A DNA stretch of 22,213 bases from Ruminococcaceae bacterium UBA1767 (GCA_002315505.1 DCGX01000008.1:1-22213), one strand, 5' to 3'. Shown: positions 13,777 to 21,674, numbered from the stretch's first letter. Notes: generated by a model not told the origin, from the sequence alone. Program-made: numbers and translations.

Positions 13777-14352
13777 TTATTTAATGATTTCGCCCATCAT
13801 ACCCGGCTTTACAAAAGCTGCGTTTGACTCATCTGTATCAATGTGCATAGCAAGCGCATACTTAGGACTTACTCTTACAACTACGTCACCGAAAATAAGT
13901 GAACGTCCGTCTGACTCAACCTTAACGCTGACAATTTCCTTATCCTTGATGCCGAACTTTTCTGCATCCTCCGGTGTAGCATGGATATGTCTTTTTGCAA
14001 CGATAACGCCCTCTGAGATTTCAACCTCACCTGCAGGACCTACGAGCTTGCAAGCACCACTGCCAGCGATGTCACCTGACTCACGGCAAGGAGCAACTAC
14101 GCCGATTGAACGAGCGTCAGAAGCAGAAAGCTCAACCTGTGTTTCAGGACGAACCGGTCCGAGAATTGATACTGCAGGGAAGCTGCCCTTAGCTCCGATA
14201 ACCTGAATTCTCTCTTCACAAGCGAACTGACCCGGCTGTGAAAGGTCCTTTTTCTTTGTAAGCTCATGGCCCTTACCGAAAAGAGTTTCAAGAACTTCCT
14301 GTGTAACATGAATGTGACGGGCTGATGTTTCAACCAAAACCTGATTTGCCAT
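13777..14352 (-). CDS. pduL: PduL-type phosphate acyltransferase
   Basis: A 191-residue zinc enzyme of the PduL family, which interconverts acyl-CoA and acyl phosphate (propanoyl or acetyl) and is unrelated to Pta. Two zinc-binding His motifs are present, SARHIHVT (His13, His15) and AKRHIHATPEDAE (His122, His124), along with the late ALAMHIDTDE. The protein begins almost directly with the first domain, without the N-terminal encapsulation peptide of microcompartment forms, and no shell protein genes are nearby. It is therefore probably a cytosolic phosphotransacetylase working with an acetate kinase elsewhere. GGAGGT lies before the ATG. It starts 30 bp after the radical SAM stop and appears co-transcribed with it. 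Confidence 0.95.
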   Translation of the reverse strand: MANQVLVETSARHIHVTQEVLETLFGKGHELTKKKDLSQPGQFACEERIQVIGAKGSFPAVSILGPVRPETQVELSASDARSIGVVAPCRESGDIAGSGACKLVGPAGEVEISEGVIVAKRHIHATPEDAEKFGIKDKEIVSVKVESDGRSLIFGDVVVRVSPKYALAMHIDTDESNAAFVKPGMMGEIIK

Positions 14353-14382
14353 TTGTTTTACCTCCGTTATATTAAAAACTTT

Positions 14383-15810
14383 TTATTTTACCAAGTCATC
14401 TATTTTTTCTTTCATAGCACGTTCTGTATCACGATAAAACTGTGTTTTAGGATTAGGATGCTTGTTTTCCGCCCAGAGCTTTTCGGCCTGTGGCTTCCAC
14501 GCAGCAGCAAATTTTTCACACTTGGCACAAAGAGCCTCAACACCCTCCTGATTTTCGAGGTCAGTTGACTTTGCACCTGTTTTCGCAATCATTCTGCGAA
14601 GATACTCAGGATTTTCGAGCATCGGACACGGGCGAAGATGATTATCGTTGAACGGCTGATTATGATAATAGCTCATAAACAGCGGATTTTGAAGTGCTTC
14701 AAGAATTGTGTGAGTACGGATATTTGAATCCGAAAAATGTATAAATACGCAAGGCTCAATATCGCCTGCGGAATTAACGTGAAAATAATTACGGCCACCT
14801 GCAATGCAACCGCCGACATACTCGCCGTCATCCTGGAAATCCATAACAAACAACGGCTTACCTGTCTGTCCGTTACGCATTTTCTTGAGCCAGAAATACA
14901 TATGAGTTCTCTGCTCAGGCGTCGGAATAAGCTCTTCAACTGCACCCGTACCGACGGGCATATAATTGAAATACAAGGCAAATTTTACACCCTTATCAAG
15001 CATAAGGTCAATAAACCCATCACTTGTGACTGCATCGACATTTTTTGAAGTATAGCAGACCGAAATACCATAAAGGCACTTGTTTTTCTGCAATAATTCA
15101 AGCGCTTTCATTGTGCGCTGGTATGCACCCTCACCACGTCTGAAATCGTTAGACTCTTCACTGCCCTCAATACTGATAGCAAGAGTGAGATTTCCGACAG
15201 ACTTCATATCTTCACAGAATTTCTGATCAACAAGCGTAGCATTTGTATATGCAAGGAATGTACAATCTCTATGCTCACGGCAAAGACGAAGAATATCGTC
15301 CTTACGGATAAGCGGTTCACCACCTGTAAACATATAAACGTGTGTTCCAAGCTCAACACCCTGGTTTACAACATTATTAATTTCATCATAAGTAAGATTG
15401 AGCTTATGTCCGTACTCTGCCGACCAGCAACCCTTGCATTTCATATTGCAGGCACTTGTCGGGTCAATAAGCATGAGCCACGGAATATTGCAGTTGTACT
15501 TTTCACGATTTTCACGGACAGCCTTTGTGCCATGATAACCCGCACCGAGTGCAAATGATAAGAACATTTTTTTCAAGTTATCTCTGTCAATATCATTCAG
15601 GAAGTTTGTCGCATATTTGAACCAAACATTACTTTCATCATTCAAAGCGGCACGAAAACTCACAAAAGTCTTTTTCGGAAATATTTTACCGGCAACCTTT
15701 TCAGACTTATTAACAAGCTTTAAAAGATTTTTTCTCGGATTCTTGTCAATGTATTTCAGAATTTTGTCAAGCGCAAAACTCGCAGATGCCCATTGCAATT
15801 TTTCTATCAT
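14383..15810 (-). CDS. Radical SAM protein with C-terminal Cys-rich (SPASM-like) region
   Basis: A 475-residue radical S-adenosylmethionine protein. The [4Fe-4S] motif CNMKCKGC is at residues 121-128 (Cys121, 125, 128), followed by the GGEP motif (FTGGEPLIRK, 162-171) and the SISIEG-like strand AISIEGSEESND. A later Cys set (Cys335, 354, 395, 428, 431; VGGCIAGG, IEPCVF, RPCPML, ALCAKC) could bind an auxiliary cluster as in SPASM proteins. The ~110 residues before the SAM motif are an N-terminal helical region of unknown role. SPASM proteins often modify peptides or activate enzymes, but no peptide precursor gene is visible beside it. The reaction is unknown. GGAGG lies 12 bases before the ATG, slightly far. 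It is the first gene of an operon with pduL. Confidence 0.85.
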   Translation of the reverse strand: MIEKLQWASASFALDKILKYIDKNPRKNLLKLVNKSEKVAGKIFPKKTFVSFRAALNDESNVWFKYATNFLNDIDRDNLKKMFLSFALGAGYHGTKAVRENREKYNCNIPWLMLIDPTSACNMKCKGCWSAEYGHKLNLTYDEINNVVNQGVELGTHVYMFTGGEPLIRKDDILRLCREHRDCTFLAYTNATLVDQKFCEDMKSVGNLTLAISIEGSEESNDFRRGEGAYQRTMKALELLQKNKCLYGISVCYTSKNVDAVTSDGFIDLMLDKGVKFALYFNYMPVGTGAVEELIPTPEQRTHMYFWLKKMRNGQTGKPLFVMDFQDDGEYVGGCIAGGRNYFHVNSAGDIEPCVFIHFSDSNIRTHTILEALQNPLFMSYYHNQPFNDNHLRPCPMLENPEYLRRMIAKTGAKSTDLENQEGVEALCAKCEKFAAAWKPQAEKLWAENKHPNPKTQFYRDTERAMKEKIDDLVK

Positions 15811-15845
15811 CGTTTTCGTATACCTCCGAAAATGAACTATATTTT

Positions 15846-15874
15846 ATTCTATCATATTATTACCAATATGTAAA
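15846..15874 (-). promoter_or_regulatory. Sigma-A promoter of the radical SAM-pduL operon
   Basis: On the minus strand TTTACA (15869-15874) and TAGAAT (15846-15851) are 17 bp apart, with TG one base upstream of the -10. It lies 36 bp before the ATG. Confidence 0.8.
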
Positions 15875-15893
15875 GAAGAAATACCGATTAATT

Positions 15894-16814
15894 TTATACC
15901 CAGTTCTTTATCATCTCCGGGTTTTCAAAAATACTATCTAATTTCTTCATAAACGGAACAATGTCGCTCATATCCAATGCTCTGTGGTCGAATGCTATTG
16001 TAAACGGAATTTTATATCCCGTGCGGACACTTCCGTCTTCTTCTGCGAAAGGCACTAACTGTGATGCTCCGACACCGATTGCAACAACCTGAGGCGGTAC
16101 AATCTCAAGAATCGTGCAAGCACCCTTCCATTCACGATAAATTGAGCCTAAATTTGAAATTGTAATTGTACCCTGCTCAATGTCATGCTTGGTAAGTCTG
16201 TCCTTTTCCGGTATTGAATAGTATTTCTTTTTCTTCTCTCCGGACAGGATTTTAACCTGGTGCTTTCCGGGCATTTTTGAGCCGTAAAGTCTGTATACAG
16301 TCTGCAAGATTTTGCCCCTTGTCAGACCTTTGAGAGTATCATTAAGCGAAACCTCAAACATTACCTCGTTCATATCTGAATTGTCCGCCCTGCGTTTCGT
16401 ATCGATAACGGTATCACGAATCTGAGAAATGGTTTTATCCTGCATATCGTGTAAATTTACCGTCATCATCTCGCCGTTGTTAAGCACCATCGGCATTGAA
16501 ACGTGAATTTCCTTATACTGTGTATATGTTCCGCGAACTAACTTCCTGTTAAACTCAAGATGTGCATTCATCGCAGGGCAAGCCTTAAGTCCCTCAATGA
16601 TTATTCTCATTATTATTGTGTTTATTGTTAACTTTGTTTCCGGTGTTGCGTCCTTATTTATTTCCTTTACAACCTCTAAGAAGTCAGTCACTTCAGGCTC
16701 ATATGTCACACACACGTGCGGAATTTCCTCCCAGCTTTGTGACGTCATATTAGATACGATTTTACGAGCAATTCCAAAATTATATTTCTTAGTTGAAGTT
16801 AATTTTTGCTTCAT
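15894..16814 (-). CDS. Free-standing 2-oxoacid dehydrogenase E2 catalytic-domain protein
   Basis: A 306-residue protein matching only the catalytic acyltransferase domain of lipoate-dependent E2 subunits (chloramphenicol acetyltransferase fold). The hallmark is FDHRALD (275-281, His277 catalytic, Asp281). Other E2-like stretches are TINTIIMRIIIEGL, ITISNLGSIYREWKGACTILEIVPPQVVAIGVGA and YKIPFTIAFDHR. The N-terminus has no lipoyl or subunit-binding domain; it begins with a basic stretch (KQKLTSTKKYNFGIARKIV). No E1 or E3 gene is near. It could transfer acyl groups from CoA to a small acceptor or serve a partner carrying lipoate. The ATG at 16814 is chosen because AAGGAG (16821-16826) lies 6 bases upstream; a longer frame from 16847 would run through the secG terminator. 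Confidence 0.82.
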   Translation of the reverse strand: MKQKLTSTKKYNFGIARKIVSNMTSQSWEEIPHVCVTYEPEVTDFLEVVKEINKDATPETKLTINTIIMRIIIEGLKACPAMNAHLEFNRKLVRGTYTQYKEIHVSMPMVLNNGEMMTVNLHDMQDKTISQIRDTVIDTKRRADNSDMNEVMFEVSLNDTLKGLTRGKILQTVYRLYGSKMPGKHQVKILSGEKKKKYYSIPEKDRLTKHDIEQGTITISNLGSIYREWKGACTILEIVPPQVVAIGVGASQLVPFAEEDGSVRTGYKIPFTIAFDHRALDMSDIVPFMKKLDSIFENPEMIKNWV

Positions 16815-16834
16815 ATGCTTCTCCTTTATAAAAC

Positions 16835-16860
16835 AAAAAGCCGCCACCGAGGTGACAGCT
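16835..16860 (-). terminator. Rho-independent terminator of secG, lying in the E2 gene leader
   Basis: On the minus strand AGCTGTCACC pairs with GGTGGCGGCT (two U-G pairs) and is followed by TTTTTG and more T. It lies 46 bp after the secG stop and 20 bp before the start of the E2 gene, so it may act as the secG terminator or as an attenuator for the E2 gene. Confidence 0.75.
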
Positions 16861-16906
16861 TTAAGACATACTTTAAATCGTACAGTGTTGTCTTGTTAAA
16901 TCCAAA

Positions 16907-17158
16907 TTAATACATGAACATAAACAAAATTGTCACACCAAGAGTGAGAACAAAAAATGCAATTGCACCGATTTTTGTAATCTTAACAAGCTTCTGTTCC
17001 ATTGTTCTGCCCTTGCCCTTGCCGAAGAAAGTATCAGCACCACCTGCAATTGCACCCGAAAGACCGGCTGAACGGCTTTCCTGAAGAAGAACTACAATTA
17101 CGAGAATAACTGCAAGTATAATAAGAACAGCACCAAGTGCATACTGTATAAGTTGCAT
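16907..17158 (-). CDS. secG: Preprotein translocase subunit SecG
   Basis: An 83-residue SecG with the usual two membrane helices. The first is at residues ~1-27 (QLIQYALGAVLIILAVILVI), then a cytosolic loop with the conserved SRSAGLSGAIAGGADTFFGK, and the second near the C-terminus (AIAFFVLTLGVTILFMFMY). SecG binds SecYE and eases protein export through the cytoplasmic membrane. The ATG at 17158 is supported by CGGAGG 7 bases upstream; a longer frame from 17200 would begin in the promoter. It is monocistronic: its own promoter precedes it and a terminator follows. Confidence 0.95.
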   Translation of the reverse strand: MQLIQYALGAVLIILAVILVIVVLLQESRSAGLSGAIAGGADTFFGKGKGRTMEQKLVKITKIGAIAFFVLTLGVTILFMFMY

Positions 17159-17190
17159 AGTTTTACCTCCGAAAATATTTTTACTGACAT

Positions 17191-17219
17191 ATTTTAACAC
17201 AGAATAAATTAAAATGCAA
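17191..17219 (-). promoter_or_regulatory. Probable promoter of secG
   Basis: On the minus strand a weak -35 TTGCAT (17214-17219) and TAAAAT (17191-17196) are separated by 17 bp. TG one base upstream of the -10 could offset the poor -35. It lies 32 bp before the ATG at 17158. Confidence 0.55.
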
Positions 17220-17287
17220 TATCTTTTTTATTTATTTCCGAAAATTTCCGCTCATTTTATTCTGTATTCAGGTAATGATACTATTAG

Positions 17288-17328
17288 CGGAAACAACCGA
17301 TATAAAAAGCGTTTGCCTGTTATTTCCG
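17288..17328 (-). other. Second hairpin in the 3' region of the topoisomerase operon
   Basis: On the minus strand CGGAAATAAC pairs with GTTGTTTCCG (10 bp, one U-G pair) around a 21-base loop that contains TTTTT. It lies 38 bp past the parC-like stop. It could terminate or protect the mRNA; the role is not shown by sequence. Confidence 0.45.
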
Positions 17329-17331
17329 TTG

Positions 17332-17367
17332 CCGCCGTATGTGAGGAAGCTCGCACGGCGGATTTTT
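17332..17367 (+). terminator. Strong hairpin with T-run facing the 3' end of the parC-like gene
   Basis: CCGCCGT (17332-17338) pairs with ACGGCGG (17355-17361), with an inner GTGAG / CTCGC stem and GAAG loop. ATTTTT follows on the plus strand, so the form is that of a plus-strand terminator. It sits immediately downstream of the minus-strand parC-like stop (17366), where no T-run follows on the minus strand. It may instead be the 3' stabilising hairpin of the topoisomerase mRNA. Confidence 0.55.
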
Positions 17368-19603
17368 ATATCATTGAGAGCTGTTCGCCCGAATCCTCTG
17401 CGCTGAGTGTAGCACCTGCGGCAGGAAGATTCTTCGTTTTATATCTGTGTGGCTTTGCAAATTCACCCTTTACATAATCACGCACCAATTTAACAACGTG
17501 ACCTTTTTTAAGTGTCATAACGCAGATACCCTGTGTATCCTTTGTTGTTTTGAGCGATACTGAGCCTGTGTTTATAAGAAGTAATCTGCCTGCGGTTGAT
17601 TCCATTACAAGCTCGCAGTCTTCCGTAATATATCGGATAGCCACAACAGGTGATTTGTCACAATACGCCTTTATGAGCTTTTTACGATTCGTCTTCGTTG
17701 CGTAGGATTCCATATCAACCTTTGCAACACGTCCGTTTTCGAAGAAGAACAACATACTGCCCTTATAGTCCTTTGTAACCGCCATATACAATGTATTTTC
17801 GTTCTCGTCCATTTCGAGCTTTGATGCAACATAATCACCGAGCTGACTTGCCTTTCCGAGGTCAAAATCATTAGCCTTAGCCTTGTAAACCTGGCACTTA
17901 TCTGTAAAGAACAACAAATCCGAATCATTTGTCGTTTCAATTTCCATCATCATTTCGTCGCCGTCTTTGAGCTTCTGCTCACCACTTGTACGAAGTGCCT
18001 GCGGTGTGATTTTCTTGAAATAGCCTTCCTTTGAGAAGAATAATGTTACAGGGAAATCCGGGATTTTTTCCTCTTCCTCATCCTCAGCAACCTCGCTGGC
18101 AAAAATAATTTCAGAAACTCTCGGCTTGCCGTATTTCTTGCTGATTTCATTCAGCTCATCAACCATTATTTTCTTAATTTTCGACTTATGAGCAAGAATA
18201 TCTTCCATTTTTGCAATGCTGTCACGAAGCTCGTCAATGTCATTTGTTCTCTTGAGAATGTACTCTCTGTTGAGATGACGGAGCTTGATTTCGGCAACAT
18301 AGTTTGCCTGGACCTCGTCAATACCGAAGCCTATCATCAAATTCGGCACAACCTCTGCCTCTTCATCGGTTTCACGAATAATTTTGATTGCTTTATCAAT
18401 ATCGAGAAGAATTTTCTGCAAGCCTTCGAGCAAATGCAGTTTGTCCTGTGCTTTTCTTAAATCAAAGTAAACCCTGCGTTTAACACATTCTGTTCTGAAT
18501 GCAATCCACTCATCAAGCATTTCGTAAACACCGAGCACCTTCGGAGCACCTGCCACAATAACATTGAAGTTGCAGGAGAATGTATCTTCAAGTGTTGTAA
18601 CCTTGTAGAGCTTCTGCATGAGCTTTTCCGGGTCTGTCCCCTTTTTAAGGTCAATCGTGATTTTAAGTCCGGACTTATCAGTTTCGTCACGGATATCACT
18701 GATTTCACGAACTGAGCCCGACTTGTATTTCTCAATGATTTTATCAATAATCGCTTCTGCGGTTGTTGTCGGCGGAATTTGTGTAATATCAATGCACTTG
18801 TTGTCCTTGTCATATTCGTACCTTGCACGAACCTTGAAACCGCCACGACCTGTTTTGTAAATTGTTTCCATTGTTTCTCTGTCATAGAGAATCTGTCCGC
18901 CGCCTGTGAAGTCGGGTGCTTTGAGAATATCCATAATATCAGCATCGGGGTCTTTAATCAAAGCAACAGTTGCATCACAAAGCTCTGCAAGATTAAACGG
19001 GCAAATTGAGCTTGCCATACCGACAGCAATACCCGTTGTCGGGTTAGCAAGAATTGTAGGAAATTTTACAGGCAGCAATGTCGGTTCCTTCATTGTGTTG
19101 TCGTAGTTATCAACAAAGTCAACCGTATCCTTGTCTATTTCCGCAAAAAGCTCCGCACAAATCGGAGCAAGCTTAGCCTCTGTATATCGTGGTGCAGCCC
19201 ATTGCATATCACGTGAATACGCCTTACCGAAGTTGCCCTTTGAATCAACAAACGGATTAAGTAATGCCTCATAGCCACGTGAAAGACGTACCATTGTGTC
19301 ATAAATTGCCGCATCACCATGCGGATTGAGCTTCATTGTCTGACCGACAATATTTGCACTCTTTGTACGGTTGCCCGTCAGAAGTCCCATTTTATACATT
19401 GTATAAAGTAATTTTCTGTGTGACGGCTTGAATCCGTCAATTTCGGGAATAGCACGTGACAAAATTACGCTCATTGCATACGGCATAAAGTTAGTTTCAA
19501 GCATATCCGTGATATTCTGCTGTGCAACATATCCCGCACCGATAATATGGGTGTTTGGGTTCATTTCTTCGGTCTGTTTTTCAACCTTTTTCTTCTTCGC
19601 CAT
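17366..19603 (-). CDS. parC: Divergent type IIA topoisomerase subunit A (ParC/GyrA-like)
   Basis: A 745-residue DNA breakage-reunion subunit. The catalytic Tyr140 lies in AAPRYTEAKL, preceded by VDSKGNFG. The helix carrying the quinolone-contact region is NPHGDAAIYD (93-102): the position equivalent to E. coli GyrA Ser83 is Ala98, and Asp102 matches Asp87. Further family stretches are FPTILANPTTGIAVGMAS and GFGIDEVQANYVAEIKLRHL. A beta-propeller-like C-terminal part starts at ~510 after an acidic run (AEDEEEE). No GyrA box (QRRGGKG) is visible, so decatenation by a topoisomerase IV is more likely than gyrase supercoiling. The ATG follows AAGGAGG, which overlaps the stop of the upstream parE-like gene, 12 bases from the start. 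It forms a two-subunit operon. A divergent clostridial ParC family is the best call. Confidence 0.9.
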   Translation of the reverse strand: MAKKKKVEKQTEEMNPNTHIIGAGYVAQQNITDMLETNFMPYAMSVILSRAIPEIDGFKPSHRKLLYTMYKMGLLTGNRTKSANIVGQTMKLNPHGDAAIYDTMVRLSRGYEALLNPFVDSKGNFGKAYSRDMQWAAPRYTEAKLAPICAELFAEIDKDTVDFVDNYDNTMKEPTLLPVKFPTILANPTTGIAVGMASSICPFNLAELCDATVALIKDPDADIMDILKAPDFTGGGQILYDRETMETIYKTGRGGFKVRARYEYDKDNKCIDITQIPPTTTAEAIIDKIIEKYKSGSVREISDIRDETDKSGLKITIDLKKGTDPEKLMQKLYKVTTLEDTFSCNFNVIVAGAPKVLGVYEMLDEWIAFRTECVKRRVYFDLRKAQDKLHLLEGLQKILLDIDKAIKIIRETDEEAEVVPNLMIGFGIDEVQANYVAEIKLRHLNREYILKRTNDIDELRDSIAKMEDILAHKSKIKKIMVDELNEISKKYGKPRVSEIIFASEVAEDEEEEKIPDFPVTLFFSKEGYFKKITPQALRTSGEQKLKDGDEMMMEIETTNDSDLLFFTDKCQVYKAKANDFDLGKASQLGDYVASKLEMDENENTLYMAVTKDYKGSMLFFFENGRVAKVDMESYATKTNRKKLIKAYCDKSPVVAIRYITEDCELVMESTAGRLLLINTGSVSLKTTKDTQGICVMTLKKGHVVKLVRDYVKGEFAKPHRYKTKNLPAAGATLSAEDSGEQLSMI

Positions 19604-19622
19604 TATTCTGTCACCTCCTTAG
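19604..19622 (-). promoter_or_regulatory. Shine-Dalgarno overlapping the parE-like stop codon
   Basis: On the minus strand the sequence reads TAAGGAGGTGACAGAATA just before the parC-like ATG. The TAA stop of the subunit B gene supplies the first bases of the AAGGAGG site, so translation of the two subunits is probably coupled. Confidence 0.8.
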
Positions 19623-21601
19623 CTCAAATCAAGCATATCAACATACATATGACCTGTTTCTGCAATATGCTCTTTTCGTCCTGCAAGATTGTCACCAAGA
19701 AGCATTTCAAAAACAAGAGCTGTTTTCTCTGCATCCTCGGGCTTGATTTCCACAAGTCGTCTTGTCAGCGGATTCATAGTCGTCATCCACATCATATCGG
19801 CCTCGTTTTCACCGAGTCCCTTTGAACGCTGAATTGTATATTTTTGGTTGCCGATTTCTTCGAGCGCCTGCGATTTTTCTTTTTCGGTGTATGCAAACCA
19901 AACCTGGTCTTTTGTATTGATTTCATAGAGCGGAGTTTCCGCAATAAACACCTTACCCTCTTCAATCAAGGTCGGCATAAGTCGATAAATCATAGTTAAA
20001 ATAAGAGTACGAATCTGGAAGCCGTCAACATCGGCATCAGTACAGATAATAACCTTATTGTAACGCAGCATATCAAGATTGAACTGTGCAAGACCCTTCA
20101 TAGCCTTTGACTTAACTTCAACACCGCAACCGAGCACCTTTACAAGGTCTGTGATAATTTCGCTCTTAAAAATCTTGTCATACTCACATTTAAGACAGTT
20201 GAGAATTTTACCACGAACAGGCATAAGTGCCTGGAATTCCGAATTTCGTGCCTGCTTACAAGCACCGAGAGCAGAATCACCCTCCACGATGAACAATTCA
20301 CGCTGTTCAGCGTCCTTGACACGGCAATCAACAAATTTCTGCACTCTGTTCGCAAGGTCATTTGATGTTGTGAGTGCCTTTTTAACAGTTTGTCGTGTTG
20401 TTTCAGCCTTAACACGGCTACGCATATTTATGAGAACCTGATTTGCGATTTTTTCTGCTTCAAGTCTGTTTTCAATGAAGTAAATTTCAAGCTGATGCTT
20501 GAAGAACTCCGTCATAGCTTCTTGAATAAATTTATTAGTAATCGACTTTTTAGTCTGATTTTCGTATGAGGTTTGAGTTGAGAACGAAGAAATAACAAGA
20601 ATCAAGCAGTCTTCAATGTCTTCAAATTTGATTTTCGGGTCAGTTTTCACATACTTTCCGTTCGTCTTCAAATAATTGTCAATTTGATATGTGAAAGCGT
20701 TACGAACTGCCTTGTCGGGTGCACCGCCGTGCTCAAGCCAGCTTGAATTATGATAGTATTCCTTAAGTTGTGTTTTGTTTGAGAAGCACAATGCAGAATT
20801 TATAAGCACCTTGTAATCCTTCAAATCCTCACGGTCACGGCCGATTCTCTCTGCTTTCCAGGTCTGAATGGAGGTCATTGCTTCTTCACCGCTCAATTCA
20901 CGAACATAGTCCGTAATGCCCTCGGTATAGCAATACTCAAATGTTTCAAACTGAGTTTTGTTGAGCTGATTTTTAAGGATAAACTTAACACCTGCATTAA
21001 CAATAGCCTGACGTTTTATAATGCTCTTATAATATTCAAGCGGAATATCAATGTCCGTGAATACAGCAAGGTCGGGACGCCATTTTATGCGAGAGCCCGT
21101 GTCTCTTTTTGAGTACGGTTCCTTCTGCATTTCACCGACAATTTTACCTTTTTTGAAGTTGAGATTAAAGCAAAATCCGTCACGGTGAATTTCAGCTTCC
21201 ATATATTCGGACGAAAACTGCGTTGCACAAAGTCCGAGTCCGTTAAGTCCTAACGAATACTCATAGCTACCGCCGTTGTTAGTGTTGTACTTGCCACCTG
21301 CATAGAGTGTGCAGAAAACAAGAAACCAGTTGTAATTTTTCTCTTTTTCATTGTAGTCAACAGGAATACCACGACCGAAGTCCTGAATTTCAACAGACTT
21401 GTCGAGAAAACGAGTTACTATTATTTTGTCGCCGTAGCCCTCACGAGCCTCGTCGATAGAGTTCGAAAGAATTTCAAAAACAGAATGCTGACAACCCTCA
21501 AGACCGTCTGAGCCGAATATAACGGCAGGGCGTTTACGGACCTGGTCAGGTCCTTTAAGAGAGGTTATATCATTGTTGCCATAGCTTGTCTTCTTTGCCA
21601 T
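19619..21601 (-). CDS. parE: Divergent type IIA topoisomerase subunit B (ParE/GyrB-like)
   Basis: A 660-residue ATPase and TOPRIM subunit. The GHKL ATP site has EILSNSIDEA (43-52; Glu43, Asn47, Asp50), IQDFGRGIPVD, and the lid region LYAGGKYN with LGLNGLGLCATQFS. The last differs from the usual SGGLHGVG. The TOPRIM part has LFIVEGDSALG (436-446) and CTDADVDGFQIRTLILT (520-536), and the C-terminal QRSKGLGENEADMMWMTTMNP matches the family. All key acidic residues are kept, so the enzyme should be active. Subunit A is encoded directly downstream. The ATG at 21601 is chosen because AAGGAG lies 8 bases upstream; an upstream in-frame start at 21619 would sit on that site. Together the pair would unlink or relax chromosomes. 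Confidence 0.9.
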   Translation of the reverse strand: MAKKTSYGNNDITSLKGPDQVRKRPAVIFGSDGLEGCQHSVFEILSNSIDEAREGYGDKIIVTRFLDKSVEIQDFGRGIPVDYNEKEKNYNWFLVFCTLYAGGKYNTNNGGSYEYSLGLNGLGLCATQFSSEYMEAEIHRDGFCFNLNFKKGKIVGEMQKEPYSKRDTGSRIKWRPDLAVFTDIDIPLEYYKSIIKRQAIVNAGVKFILKNQLNKTQFETFEYCYTEGITDYVRELSGEEAMTSIQTWKAERIGRDREDLKDYKVLINSALCFSNKTQLKEYYHNSSWLEHGGAPDKAVRNAFTYQIDNYLKTNGKYVKTDPKIKFEDIEDCLILVISSFSTQTSYENQTKKSITNKFIQEAMTEFFKHQLEIYFIENRLEAEKIANQVLINMRSRVKAETTRQTVKKALTTSNDLANRVQKFVDCRVKDAEQRELFIVEGDSALGACKQARNSEFQALMPVRGKILNCLKCEYDKIFKSEIITDLVKVLGCGVEVKSKAMKGLAQFNLDMLRYNKVIICTDADVDGFQIRTLILTMIYRLMPTLIEEGKVFIAETPLYEINTKDQVWFAYTEKEKSQALEEIGNQKYTIQRSKGLGENEADMMWMTTMNPLTRRLVEIKPEDAEKTALVFEMLLGDNLAGRKEHIAETGHMYVDMLDLS

Positions 21602-21634
21602 GAGAACACTCCTTATCACAAAAATCCACTATAT

Positions 21635-21663
21635 ATTGTACACTTTTAGCAAATTTTAGTCAA
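21635..21663 (-). promoter_or_regulatory. Sigma-A promoter of the topoisomerase operon
   Basis: On the minus strand TTGACT (21658-21663) and TACAAT (21635-21640) are separated by exactly 17 bp. It lies 34 bp before the ATG at 21601. Confidence 0.82.
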
Positions 21664-21674
21664 GATATTACGAT

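Noticed and set aside
13777..14352. Bacterial microcompartment locus suggested by pduL
   Set aside because: No shell proteins, aldehyde dehydrogenase or encapsulation peptide are visible around it.
17214..17477. 87-aa open frame on the plus strand
   Set aside because: It runs through two intergenic hairpins and into the antisense of the parC-like gene, with no promoter or ribosome site.
17366..21601. Classical DNA gyrase gyrB-gyrA pair
   Set aside because: No GyrA box is visible in the A subunit and the order and divergence fit a topoisomerase IV-like pair better; gyrase activity is not fully excluded without assays.
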